A stretch of 54,316 bases of DNA from UBA4656 sp002405525 (GTDB lineage Bacteria; Pseudomonadota; Gammaproteobacteria; Xanthomonadales; Ahniellaceae): NCBI GenBank assembly GCA_036723735.1, contig DAIMGT010000017.1:1-54316 (forward strand), written 5' to 3'. The translations under genes and the position numbers were made by a program. Each line of letters begins with the position of its first letter. Position 1 is the first letter of the stretch. Of the stretch, positions 9,730-17,730 are shown piece by piece. Under the pieces are notes generated by a model. That model had not been told where the DNA came from. It was given only the letters and a program-made list of their open reading frames with translations, and searched no databases.

Positions 9730-9887
9730 CTCAGCGCCTGCGTCAAGAGCCGCGTCCTGTGGGCTTCTCCAGTCGCGACTCCGGCACAGGTCCGGACGCG
9801 CTCTCACGAATTGCGTGCTTGCGTGCATGACCGGCGCGCGGACCATTCATGGCTTGCCTGAGACGCTGTTTGTCGCAGCCCCTCAGC
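9730..9887 (-). repeat. Stop-codon-linked dispersed repeat, family A, copy 3
   Basis: Reverse-strand copy. Read on the minus strand it starts CGCTGAGGGGCTGCG, whose TGA is the stop codon of the gene at 9883-10476. It continues with the shared CAGGCAAGCC, GGTCATGCACGCAAG, GTCCGGACCTGTGCCGGAGTC and CGCGACTGGAGAAGCCCACAGGA. It ends GCAGGCGCTGAG, matching the CACAGGCTCTGAG end of copy 1. Confidence 0.7.
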
Positions 9888-10476
9888 GCGCCTCGATCCG
9901 CTCCAGCCAGACCAGTTCACAGGCGCCGCCGCCGCTGTCGTCGCGGCTGAGGGACGATCGCCAGTGCCAGCCGTCGGCGCGCGAGGCCTCCACCAGCAGG
10001 CCGCGGAAGCGCACCACCTGGCCTTCACGCACCGCGGCCAGCGCGTCGGCGGCCTCGTCGCTGGCCGGGATGAAGTGCATGTTGGCGGACGAGCGGATGA
10101 TCTCGGGCAGCGGGATCGGCGGCTCGGCGGATCGCCACGAATAGTGATACCAGCGGCCGCCCTGCCGGATCTCGAGCCCGGCCAGCACGTTCGCATCCGA
10201 CATCCGGCCCCAGCCCAGCGCGAGGTCGGTCGGCGACAGCGCCGACTCGGTGTCGAAGCCGTAGTCCTGGCGCCCGAGGACCCGGGCCTCGGCTTCGAAG
10301 TGGGCCAGCGGGCGCAGCGTGAACCCGTCGCGCGAGAGCGGCCGCGCGTCGGCGAGCGCGCGCTGCAGGGGTGGTCGCGGCGCGACGGCGCCAGGGCCGG
10401 GATCGACCGGTCGCTGGGCCTGCCAGTGGAGGTAGCCGAGGGCAGCGACCGTGACGGCGGCGAGAAGGGTTCGCAT
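9883..10476 (-). CDS. Conserved protein with N-terminal signal or anchor
   Basis: 197 aa. One hydrophobic stretch at the N-terminus (MRTLLAAVTVAALGYLHW) suggests an uncleaved anchor or signal peptide placing the rest in the periplasm. The body contains LGRQDYGFDTESALSPTDLALGWGRMSDANVL, then YHYSWRSAEPPIPLPEI and NMHFIPA, which read as conserved motifs. I recall similar hypothetical proteins across Proteobacteria but no assigned function. It ends LVWLERIEAR, with its TGA inside a family A repeat. The start lies 46 bp from the oxyR stop on the same strand, so read-through from oxyR is possible. Confidence 0.75.
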   Translation of the reverse strand: MRTLLAAVTVAALGYLHWQAQRPVDPGPGAVAPRPPLQRALADARPLSRDGFTLRPLAHFEAEARVLGRQDYGFDTESALSPTDLALGWGRMSDANVLAGLEIRQGGRWYHYSWRSAEPPIPLPEIIRSSANMHFIPASDEAADALAAVREGQVVRFRGLLVEASRADGWHWRSSLSRDDSGGGACELVWLERIEAR

Positions 10477-10522
10477 CGGTGCCGATGATCGCAGCAGTCG
10501 GCGCGCCGCGCGCGCGAGCGGC

Positions 10523-11482
10523 TCAGCCGCGGCGCCGGCGCGCCGCCGCCGGGGTCGCTGCCGGGGTCGCGGACGGGGCGCCGGCTTCCAGCAGTCCGAC
10601 GGGAAGATCGCGGATCACTGCCGCCAGGCGGCGCAGGAACGGCGCCATCGCCGAGGTCTTGCGCCAGGCCAGCGCCAGCCGCCGGCTCGGGGCACGGTCG
10701 CTGAAGGGCAGCAGGACCACGTCATCGGATCGCGGCACCGGCGGCTTGACCGCCAGCGCCGGCAGCAGGGTGATGCCGACTTCGGCGGCGACCATCTGCC
10801 GCAGCGTCTCCAGGCTGGTGGCGCGGAAGCCGGTGCGCTCGGTGCTGCCGGCGAGGCGGCAGACGTCGAGCGCGTGCTCGCGCAGGCAGTGGCCGTCCTC
10901 CAGCAGCAGTAGGGCACGGTCGGCCAGGTCGTCCACCCGCAGCGACTCGCGCCGCGCCAGTTCGTGCGCCTTCGGCACCGCCAGCATGAATGGTTCCTCG
11001 AACAGGAACTCTGCATGCAGGCGATCGTCGTGCAGGGGCAGGGCCAGCCCGGCGGCGTCCAGTCGGCCGTCGATCAGGTGTTGCACCAGCACCGGTGTCT
11101 TCTCCTCCACCAGCAGCAGTTCGAGACGCGGGAAGCGGGCGCGGACGGCCGGCACCACGTGCGGCAGCAGGTAGGGGCCGAGGGTCGGGAAGAAGCCGAG
11201 CCGGACCGAGCCGGACTCCGGGTCCTGGGTGCGGCGCGCCAGTTCGCGGATCTCGTCGACCTCGCGCAGCACGTAGCGCGCGCGTTCGGCCACCGCGCGA
11301 CCGACCTCGGTCAGCATCACGCGGCGCGGCGAGCGCTCGACGAGCGAGACGCCGAGCTCCTCCTCCAGCTTCCTGATCTGGGTCGAAAGCGTGGGCTGGC
11401 TGACGAAGTTGGCTGCCGCGGCCTGCCCGAAGTGCCGGTAGTCGGCGAGCGCGACGAGATAGCGGAGGTCGCGGAGGTTCAT
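10523..11482 (-). CDS. oxyR: OxyR, LysR-type peroxide-sensing regulator
   Basis: Transcription factor that senses hydrogen peroxide through a disulfide and activates antioxidant genes. 319 aa. The N-terminal winged HTH reads MNLRDLRYLVALADYRHFGQAA, then FVSQPTLSTQIRKLEEELG. The sensing cysteines are present at the E. coli positions, C199 and C208 (EDGHCLREHALDVC), which separates OxyR from other LysR proteins. The last 20 residues are a low-complexity Ala/Pro/Arg tail absent from E. coli OxyR. Its start region faces the 3' end of a hydrolase gene across 115 bp, which should hold the promoter. Confidence 0.95.
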   Translation of the reverse strand: MNLRDLRYLVALADYRHFGQAAAANFVSQPTLSTQIRKLEEELGVSLVERSPRRVMLTEVGRAVAERARYVLREVDEIRELARRTQDPESGSVRLGFFPTLGPYLLPHVVPAVRARFPRLELLLVEEKTPVLVQHLIDGRLDAAGLALPLHDDRLHAEFLFEEPFMLAVPKAHELARRESLRVDDLADRALLLLEDGHCLREHALDVCRLAGSTERTGFRATSLETLRQMVAAEVGITLLPALAVKPPVPRSDDVVLLPFSDRAPSRRLALAWRKTSAMAPFLRRLAAVIRDLPVGLLEAGAPSATPAATPAAARRRRG

Positions 11483-11597
11483 GGCGGCCGGCTGCTGGAA
11501 AGCGTCGGCAGGCTACCCCGATACGCATGGACCATCAATCGGCGCCCGGGGACGCGATTCGTCGATGGCCGTCGCCGCTTCGCCGCGCGGTGCCGCG

Positions 11598-12491
11598 TCA
11601 CGGTGGCGGGTCGCCCGCGCGTGGCGCAGCAACGAAGCGGAACGTCTCGTCCAGCACCGGGACGAGCCGCGGCCAGCGCAGCGCGAGCAGCGGGCGCACG
11701 TGGCCCACCCCGGGATACAGGCGCAGGCGCACCGGCACGCCTGCCGCGGCGAGACGGCGCGCCAGTTCCTCGCTCTGCGCCGGCCACACGGTGTCGTCCG
11801 CGGCGCCGTGCAGCAGCAGGAACGGCGGATCGTCCGGATCGACGAAGTTCACCGGCCGCGCCTGCGGCCACTGCGCGCGCGGCCCGAACAGGTCTTCGAG
11901 GTCCGGGTAGCCTTCGGGCTGGAGGTCATGCGGGCCGGACAGCGCGATCGCGCCCGCCAGTGCGCGGCGACCGAGGCCGGCGCCGGCCAGCCAGCGCTGG
12001 TCGGTGGCGAGCAGGGCGGCGATCTGCCCGCCGGCCGAGTGGCCCATGACGAACACGCGGTCCGGGTCGGCGCCGAGTCGCCGCGCGTGGGCGTGCGCCC
12101 AGGCCACTGCGGCGGCGGCGTCCTCCATGAATGCGGGGAACCGCACCGCCGGGTAGAGCCGATAGTCGGGCACCACGGCCACCGCGCCACGCGCGGCCAG
12201 GGCGCGCCCGGCGAAGGCGTAGCGATCACGGTTCCCGTTCTGCCACGAACCGCCGAAAAAAAACACCACCAGCGGCGCTTCGCCGCGCGCGGTCCGGGGC
12301 CGGAACACGTCGAGGCCGATCCCGCGCTCGGGAGCGAACGCGACGCCGCGCTCCACCGCCAGGCCGCGCTCCGGGGCGCCGGCATTGACCGCCACGAACA
12401 GGGTCCCGGCGCAGCCGCCGGTGCACAGCGCGGCGGCCAGCGCGATCGCCCGCGTTGCCACCCGCGGGCCGGCGTTCCTATGATGCGCCAT
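11598..12491 (-). CDS. Secreted alpha/beta hydrolase (carboxylesterase-like)
   Basis: 297 aa from ATG 12491. The N-terminus has a hydrophobic signal (ATRAIALAAALCTGGCAG); the C in TGGC could be a weak lipobox. The fold is alpha/beta hydrolase of the BD-FAE/esterase group: an HGG-like oxyanion segment (FFFGGSWQNGNRDRY), nucleophile elbow GHSAGG, acid in LLLHGAADDTV and catalytic His in YPGVGHVRPL. It probably hydrolyses an ester in the periplasm; the substrate is unknown. Its first codons overlap the predicted promoter of the oppositely oriented gene at 12516, so the two 5' ends are interlocked. Confidence 0.82.
   Translation of the reverse strand: MAHHRNAGPRVATRAIALAAALCTGGCAGTLFVAVNAGAPERGLAVERGVAFAPERGIGLDVFRPRTARGEAPLVVFFFGGSWQNGNRDRYAFAGRALAARGAVAVVPDYRLYPAVRFPAFMEDAAAAVAWAHAHARRLGADPDRVFVMGHSAGGQIAALLATDQRWLAGAGLGRRALAGAIALSGPHDLQPEGYPDLEDLFGPRAQWPQARPVNFVDPDDPPFLLLHGAADDTVWPAQSEELARRLAAAGVPVRLRLYPGVGHVRPLLALRWPRLVPVLDETFRFVAAPRAGDPPP
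12455..12484 (+). promoter_or_regulatory. Sigma-70 promoter for the PycTM-like gene
   Basis: TTGCCA (12455-12460), 18-bp spacer, TATGAT (12479-12484): near-consensus -35 and -10. Transcription would start near 12491 and reach the ATG at 12516 after about 25 nt. The boxes lie within the first codons of the opposing hydrolase gene. Confidence 0.55.
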
Positions 12492-12515
12492 CACCCCGCA
12501 CCCCCGGTGGCGCCC

Positions 12516-13085
12516 ATGGAATCCGCGGACAGCACCGTCGCCGCCCATCCCTTCACCCGCGTGCCGGAGCGCAACACCGCCGACAACATGCTGCGCACCG
12601 CGCAGCAGCACCATGTGCAGCTTTCGGTGATGGCCGACATCAAGGCCAACATCATCATCACCGTGTCGTCGATCGTGATGACGCTGACACTCGGCCGGCT
12701 CGGCGACCCGGACCTGCGCAACTCGGCGATCATCCTGCTCGTGTTCACCATGCTCGCCCTGCTGCTGGCGGTCCTCGCCGTGCTGCCCAAGTACCGGCCG
12801 CTGCGCCTGGTCGGCCACGACCTGCCTGCGCAGTTCAACCTGCTGTTCTTCGGCCACTTCGCCGAACTCGACCGCGACCGCTTCCTGCGCGAGATCGCCG
12901 CGCGGATGGGCACCGACGGCGTGGTCTACGACACCGTCGCCCGCGACCTGTACAGCCTCGGCTACTACCTCGCCCATTACAAGTACCGTTTCCTGCGCTG
13001 GGCCTACCTGTTCTTCCTCACCGGCTTCGTGCTGGCGAGTCTCGAACAGGCCTGGCGCCTGCTCGGCCCGCTGGCCGCAGGCTGA
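12516..13085 (+). CDS. Pycsar-effector-like (PycTM, DUF5706) membrane protein
   Basis: 189 aa. The N-terminal stretch RTAQQHHVQLSVMADIKANIIITVSSIVMTL, followed by a second helix (AIILLVFTMLALLLAVLAVL), is the two-helix PycTM/DUF5706 signature. Known members are inner-membrane effectors that disrupt the membrane when a partner cyclase makes cCMP or cUMP. The C-terminal half (FNLLFFGHFAELDRDRFLREIA, then RDLYSLGYYLAHYKYRFLRWAYLFFLTGFVLASLE) adds a third helix and resembles the extended stand-alone form. No nucleotide cyclase is nearby; prmC follows after 2 nt. ATGs at 12480 and 12483 are alternatives, but they fall at or inside the -10 box. The domain call is from recalled family features; a defence role here is inference. 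Confidence 0.72.
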   Translation: MESADSTVAAHPFTRVPERNTADNMLRTAQQHHVQLSVMADIKANIIITVSSIVMTLTLGRLGDPDLRNSAIILLVFTMLALLLAVLAVLPKYRPLRLVGHDLPAQFNLLFFGHFAELDRDRFLREIAARMGTDGVVYDTVARDLYSLGYYLAHYKYRFLRWAYLFFLTGFVLASLEQAWRLLGPLAAG

Positions 13086-13087
13086 CG

Positions 13088-13921
13088 ATGACGATCGCCG
13101 CGCTGATGCGCGGCGCGGCCGCGCGGCTCGGCGGCGACACGTCGCGAGCGGATGCCGAGCTGCTGCTCGCGCACGCGCTCGGCTGCGACCGGGCGTGGCT
13201 GTTCGCCCACGCCGACGAACCCTGCGCCCCGGATGCCGCGACGCGCTTCGAGTCGCTGGTCGCGCGGCGCGCGGCGGGCGAGCCGGTGGCCTACCTCACC
13301 GGGCGGCGCGGCTTCTGGACGCTGGACCTCGAGGTCGGTCCCGGTGTGCTGGTGCCGCGACCGGAAACCGAACTGCTGGTGGAGTTCGCGTTGGTGCGAA
13401 TCGCGCACAGCGCGCCGGCCGTGGTGCTGGACCTCGGCACCGGCAGCGGCGCGATCGCGCTGGCGGTGGCGGCGGAACGACCGCAGGCCGCGGTGGTGGC
13501 GGTGGATGCCAGTGCCGAGGCGCTGACGAGCGCGCGCGCGAACGCGGCGCGGCTGGGCCTGTCGCGCGTGGTGTTCGCTCACGGCGACTGGTTCGCGCCG
13601 GTCGCCGGCCGCCGCTTCGACCTGGTGCTCGCCAATCCGCCCTACATTCCCGAGCGTGATCCGCATCTGACGCGCGGCGACCTGCGCTTCGAGCCGCGGG
13701 TGGCGCTGGCTGCCGGCGCGGACGGCCTCGACGCGATCCGGCGGATCGCCGCCGCAGCGCCAGCGCACCTGGCAGCCGGTGGCTGGATCGCGATCGAGCA
13801 CGGGTTCGACCAGGCGCCCGCGGCGCGGACGCTGCTCGCCGATGCCGGCCTGCGCGAGGTCGCTTCCATCATCGATCTCGCCGGCCACGAACGAATCACC
13901 CATGCCCGCGCCCCGGCCTGA
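13088..13921 (+). CDS. prmC: Release factor N5-glutamine methyltransferase PrmC
   Basis: Methylates the GGQ glutamine of peptide release factors RF1 and RF2 using S-adenosylmethionine. 277 aa, the normal length. The N-terminal helical domain (ADAELLLAHALGCDR, ending EPVAYLTGRRGFWTLDLEV) leads to the SAM site DLGTGSGAIAL (115-125) and the catalytic NPPY (183-186, ANPPYIPERDPHL). It starts 2 nt after the preceding stop, so it is translated with the PycTM-like gene. In many genomes prmC follows prfA; here that neighbour is absent. The RuBisCO-like gene follows after 12 nt. Confidence 0.95.
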   Translation: MTIAALMRGAAARLGGDTSRADAELLLAHALGCDRAWLFAHADEPCAPDAATRFESLVARRAAGEPVAYLTGRRGFWTLDLEVGPGVLVPRPETELLVEFALVRIAHSAPAVVLDLGTGSGAIALAVAAERPQAAVVAVDASAEALTSARANAARLGLSRVVFAHGDWFAPVAGRRFDLVLANPPYIPERDPHLTRGDLRFEPRVALAAGADGLDAIRRIAAAAPAHLAAGGWIAIEHGFDQAPAARTLLADAGLREVASIIDLAGHERITHARAPA

Positions 13922-13933
13922 GCCCCGCATCCG

Positions 13934-15085
13934 ATGAGCGCCCCCATCCTGGCCACCTACCGCATCCGCGCCGACGCCGCGGAAGCGGCCCGCATCGCGC
14001 GCTTCATCGCCTACGAGCAGACGGTCGAACTGCCGGAGGCCCTGGTCGTCGATCCCTTCCTGCTGGAACAGGTGGTCGGTCACGTGCTCTCCGTCGCGCC
14101 GGCCGACGACGGCTGCTTCCATGCGCGGATCGCCTTCGAGCCCTCGCTGGCCAGCGGGCAACTCTCGCAGTTGCTCAATCTGGTCTACGGCAACGTCTCG
14201 ATGTATCCGGGCATCCGGCTGCAGGCGCTCGATCTGCCGCCTGCAGTCGTGGCCGGGTTCCGCGGCCCGGGCTTCGGCATTGCCGGGCTGCGCACGCTGA
14301 CCGGCGCGCATGACCGCCCGCTGCTGGCGACCGCGGTCAAGCCGCGTGGCCTGCCGGTGCAGCGGCTCGCCCACCTGGCCGCCGATTTCGTGCGCGGTGG
14401 CGGGGACATCGTCAAGGACGACCAGAACCTGGTCGACGAGGGCTTCGACGGATTCCGCGCCCGGGTCGGCGCGATCGCCGACGCGGTCACGCGCGCCAAC
14501 GCCGCGACCGGCGGACGCACGCTGTACTTCCCGCATCTGGCCGCCCGCCACGAGGACATCCACCGGTACGCGGCCTTCGTCCGCGAGGTCGGCCTGCGCG
14601 GCGTGCTGCTGTGCCCGCACGTGCTCGGCCTCGACACTGCGCGCGATCTGGCGCAGGCGCACGGTCTGGTGCACATGGCGCATCCGGCCTTGTCCGGCGC
14701 GCTCACCCAGGCCGGCGACAACGGCATTGAATTCGGGCTGGCGCTGGGCACGCTGCTGCGGCTGGCCGGAGCCGACATCTCGGTGTTCGTCGCGCCGGGC
14801 GGGCGATTCCGGTTCAGCCCCGCGCAGGCGATGCGGCTGGCGGCGGCCTGCCGCGAGCCGCTGGGCGCGCTGGCGCCGGCATTTCCCTGTCCTGCAGGCG
14901 GGATGGACTATGCGCAGCTCCCGCAGCTGTGCGAGCGCTATGGGCACGACGCGGTGCTGCTGGTCGGAGGTGCGCTGCAGGCGCATGACCCCGACTTCGC
15001 GCGCGCCACAGACGCCTACCGCAGCCAGATCGAGCGCTGCGCGGCCCGCGCCGGCGCGATCGGTGGCGCCTCCGGGAGCCTCTGA
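13934..15085 (+). CDS. RuBisCO-like protein (form IV)
   Basis: 383 aa, homologous to the RuBisCO large subunit but shorter than the usual 420-470. The N-terminal ferredoxin-like domain is followed by a TIM barrel. The first active-site lysine (K136, TAVKPRG) and the carbamate-site segment K161-D-D (GGGDIVKDDQNL) are kept. The loop-6 lysine is missing (VFVAPGGRF where GKLEG is expected) and the SGG phosphate loop is AGG (CPAGGMDY). It is therefore not a CO2-fixing enzyme. Characterised form IV proteins act as enolases, isomerases or decarboxylases in sulfur or sugar-acid metabolism, but the sequence does not choose among them. It lies 12 nt after prmC. Its TGA lies in the first bases of a dispersed repeat, so the C-terminal SGSL may be repeat-derived. 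Confidence 0.88.
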   Translation: MSAPILATYRIRADAAEAARIARFIAYEQTVELPEALVVDPFLLEQVVGHVLSVAPADDGCFHARIAFEPSLASGQLSQLLNLVYGNVSMYPGIRLQALDLPPAVVAGFRGPGFGIAGLRTLTGAHDRPLLATAVKPRGLPVQRLAHLAADFVRGGGDIVKDDQNLVDEGFDGFRARVGAIADAVTRANAATGGRTLYFPHLAARHEDIHRYAAFVREVGLRGVLLCPHVLGLDTARDLAQAHGLVHMAHPALSGALTQAGDNGIEFGLALGTLLRLAGADISVFVAPGGRFRFSPAQAMRLAAACREPLGALAPAFPCPAGGMDYAQLPQLCERYGHDAVLLVGGALQAHDPDFARATDAYRSQIERCAARAGAIGGASGSL

Positions 15086-15212
15086 AAAAGTCCCGCGTCC
15101 GCGCCGGAGGTCGTGCGGCCGGCTGGCAGGGTGCGCGCCGAAGGGCATGGTGGTTCCATCTCGAAGGCGTCCAACGCGGGTACGGCGGCGTACGGAAACA
15201 CCGCGGACGCAG
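15078..15212 (+). repeat. Dispersed repeat, family B, copy 1
   Basis: Begins GCCTCTGAAAAAGTCC, overlapping the RuBisCO-like stop codon. It shares blocks CGCGCCGGAGGTCGTGCGG, CCAACGCGGG and TACGGAAAC with 30081-30215. On the reverse strand both copies would read as LPAGRTTSGA, but with no start or supporting features. Confidence 0.6.
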
Positions 15213-15548
15213 GGACTTGTCGAGAGGCGCCCCGGGCGCAGCAGAAGGACAGCGGTGCCGACGAAGCGTGCTGCACGAGCAACCCCGGGGGCGATGGCGA
15301 GGCAGCAGACAAGGCGGGCGCCGCGGCGTGGGGCCGGCGTGGCCGGGTGCCGGTCGCGCGCCGATGCGCCTCGCCGGGTCGCACTTCGACCGGCGCTTCG
15401 CCATCTGCGAAGTGACGCTGGTCTGCCCCTGGGGCCCGCCAAATGCCGGGAGATTCCTCCGGGAAAATCCGTTCGACAGCGGCTTCGGCCGCCTGACGGG
15501 CAGAAGCTGCAGGCTGGTGCGGCATCGACGTCCTGCTAGGCTCCCCAG
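15213..15548. other. Intergenic stretch without a recognisable gene
   Basis: 336 bp between repeat B1 and the YecA-like gene. The only frames are low-complexity Ala/Arg/Gly shadows. TGCTAGGCT at 15533-15541 resembles an extended -10 just before the TTG at 15549. Confidence 0.5.
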
Positions 15549-16500
15549 TTGGCCCGGCTGGACCCCGTCGACATCGATCGACTCGACCGATATCTCGGCG
15601 TTCACTGCGCGCCGGTAGGCGGCCTGCCGGACAGCGAGGCGCTGGACGGCTTCCTCAGCGCGGTGGTCGCCGGCCCCGAACGGGTCTCGGCCGGCGAATG
15701 GATGCCCGTGGTCTCGGGCACCGACCATGCCTTCGCGGACGAAATCGACGGCGCGCGAGATGGCCGGGCTGCTGATGCGCGCCTACAGCATCGTGGTCGA
15801 CCGCGTGCGCGACCCTGCTGCCTCCGGCGAACCGACCGACGACCGGCTGCCGCTGGTGGCCTATCCGGACTTCGATCCGGCCGGGTCGGAAGGGCCACCG
15901 GATTTGGACGACACCGGCTTCCTGGTCGGCGCCCTGTGGGCGCACGGGTTCCGGGTGGGCTGCGACCTGCGCGCCGAAGCATGGGATCAACGCGTCGCCG
16001 ACTGGGAGGGCCTCGACGAGGCCCTGTTCGACATCGACAACCTCACGCTCGGCCTGGGCGACGATCCGGCCGACGAAGACCCGGATGAACCCTTGCCGAC
16101 GCTGGCCCAGCGCCTGCAAGTGGTGCAGGCCATCCCGGCCTTGCTGCACACCCTTTATCGGGTCGCGCAGTCGCAGGGTGAACCGTCCGTCGAGCCGTTC
16201 CGGCGGGAGTCGCCCAAGACCGGGCGCAACGACCCCTGTCCTTGCGGCAGCGGGCGCAAGGACAAGCACTGCCACGGCGCCTGCCCGCGCCTGCCCGGCC
16301 ACGGTCGCCCGGACCCGCTATTCTGTCGGTCCCCAGCAAGGAATCCCGCTGCCGTGCCCACGCCCAACTACAAGTTCGAAAAACGCCAGCGCGACCTTGC
16401 GAAGGCGAAGAAGCAGGACGAGAAGCGGCAGAAGAAACTGGCCCGCAGCGGCAAGGCCGCGCCGGGCGCCGCGCCATCGACCGAGCCTGCGAAAGCCTGA
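15549..16500 (+). CDS. YecA/UPF0149 family protein with SEC-C zinc motif, frameshifted
   Basis: Two frames make one protein. From TTG 15549, DRLDRYLGVHCAPVGGLPDSEALDGFLSAVVAG and GEWMPVV are the UPF0149/YecA N-terminus. Near 15755-15765 (ATCGACGGCGCGCGAGATGG) the frame shifts by +1, and homology resumes with REMAGLLMRAYSIVVDRV. The rest contains GFLVGALWAHGFRVGCDLR and the zinc-binding SEC-C motif RNDPCPCGSGRKDKHCHG, which binds metal in SecA-like proteins. A single inserted base or a 2-nt loss in the GC run would explain the shift. It may be an assembly error or a true lesion. After the SEC-C motif no stop occurs, and the frame runs on into the small basic protein starting at 16354. Confidence 0.7.
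16354..16500 (+). CDS. Small lysine-rich protein (NYKFEKRQRDLAKAKKQ type)
   Basis: 48 aa from GTG 16354, with AAGGAA 10 bp upstream and TATTCT about 30 bp upstream. The sequence PTPNYKFEKRQRDLAKAKKQDEKRQKK, then a Pro/Ala tail, is a highly charged helix. I recall stand-alone proteins of this kind in Xanthomonadales. It is in frame with the SEC-C gene and could be translated as its tail, but the ribosome site and GTG favour an independent gene. Function unknown. The TGA lies inside repeat A2. Confidence 0.6.
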   Translation: MPTPNYKFEKRQRDLAKAKKQDEKRQKKLARSGKAAPGAAPSTEPAKA

Positions 16501-16655
16501 GAGGCTGCGAAAAAGAAGACCCCCTCTCGTGCCGGGCACGGATGGCCCGCGCGCGGGTCATGCACGCAGGTGCATGATTCGCGGGAGCGAGTCCGGAACC
16601 GTGCCGGACTCGCGACTGGAAGAACGCACAACAGAATGTGGTTTTCTTCACGGGC
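16496..16655 (+). repeat. Stop-codon-linked dispersed repeat, family A, copy 2
   Basis: Starts CCTGAGAGGC, with the TGA being the stop of the preceding small gene. It shares the core GGGTCATGCACGCA, GCATGATTCGCGGGAGCG, the perfect stem GAGTCCGG / CCGGACTC, and CGCGACTGGAAGAA with copy 1. The first stem's right arm is degraded (CCCCTCTCGTG). Confidence 0.75.
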
Positions 16656-16839
16656 GCCGGGCGTCCTGGTCGTCCGCTGCGGGAACAGGATCGCCGCGGA
16701 GACGCCCGCCGGGCCGGCCGCGCGCACGGGGTTGCCCGGCGGAAGCGACCTCGCGCGTCGCGCCGCCGTCCGGGTTCGCAGGCGATGGCATGCGATATCC
16801 GCGCGTGGCACAGTCGCGCCGGGGCGAGCTTGGGGGAGC

Positions 16840-17730
16840 ATGGTGGAGGCGATCTCCAACCTGGTGTTCCAGGGCGGTGGCGTCAAGGGCATTGCCTACG
16901 CAGGCGCGCTGGCCGCGCTCGAGAGGCGCGCCGAGCTTTGCGCCGTGCAGGGCATCGCAGGCGCGTCTGCCGGTGCCTTCACCGCCATGCTGGTCGCCAT
17001 CGGCTGCGACGCGGCGGCCATCGCGCGCATCGCCACCGGCACCGACTATGCCGCATTGGAGGACCACTTCGACCCGCTGCGCCTGGCGACGCACTACGGA
17101 ATCTACCGCGGCGAGGCGCTGCACGAATGGATCGCCGGTGCTTTCGCCACGACCGGGCTCGATCAGCGGCTTTCGTTCGCCGCGCTCGCCGCCGCCACCG
17201 GCCGCGACCTGCGCGTGTTCGCCACCGACCTTACGCAGCGCACCGCGCGCGAGTTCTCCGCGCGCGCCACGCCGCGCGTGCCGGTGGTCGACGCGGTGCG
17301 TGCTTCCATGTCGATCCCGCTGATGTTCCCGGCCTGGCGCTTCGCCGCCGGCGAGCCCGACGACCACCTCTATGTCGACGGCGGGGTGGTGATGAACTAC
17401 CCGATCGCCGCCTTCGACGAGCACGACCCGCCCGAGGCCACGCTCGGTTTCCGCCTCCTGCCGGGCCCGAAGCCGGTGCCGATCCCGGGCGACTGGGACC
17501 ATCCGGCGGCCTACGTGCACGCGCTGTTCGGCGCGATCCTGGCCGCGCAATCGATCGACGTCTCGGCGCAGCCGCTGGATCGCATGCGCAGCGTGGCGAT
17601 CGACGACTTCGGCATCGCCGCCACCGGCTTCCGCCTCACCGCCGCGCAGCAGCAGGCCCTGTTCGAGTCCGGCCGCCGCGCCACTGACGCCTTCCTCGAC
17701 GCCCGCGCGTCCCGCTCCGGAGCCGCATGA
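16840..17730 (+). CDS. Patatin-like phospholipase
   Basis: Lipid acyl hydrolase with a Ser-Asp dyad, 296 aa from ATG 16840 (ribosome site GGGGGAG). The oxyanion motif is QGGGVKGIAYAGAL, the nucleophile elbow G41-A-S43-A-G45 (IAGASAGAF), and the dyad acid D180-G-G (YVDGGVVMNYP). No signal peptide is visible, so it acts in the cytoplasm or is exported by other means. It is the first gene of a five-gene operon: its TGA overlaps the P450 ATG by 4 nt. In this setting it could release fatty acids from membrane lipid for oxidation by the P450 and peroxidase; that is inference. Confidence 0.9.
   Translation: MVEAISNLVFQGGGVKGIAYAGALAALERRAELCAVQGIAGASAGAFTAMLVAIGCDAAAIARIATGTDYAALEDHFDPLRLATHYGIYRGEALHEWIAGAFATTGLDQRLSFAALAAATGRDLRVFATDLTQRTAREFSARATPRVPVVDAVRASMSIPLMFPAWRFAAGEPDDHLYVDGGVVMNYPIAAFDEHDPPEATLGFRLLPGPKPVPIPGDWDHPAAYVHALFGAILAAQSIDVSAQPLDRMRSVAIDDFGIAATGFRLTAAQQQALFESGRRATDAFLDARASRSGAA

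Noticed and set aside
13934..15085. Functional RuBisCO for carbon fixation
   Set aside because: The loop-6 lysine and SGG loop are missing; no phosphoribulokinase or small subunit nearby.
15113..15415. Possible small gene in the repeat B1 region
   Set aside because: It is low-complexity Ala/Gly/Arg, covers a repeated element, and has no ribosome site.
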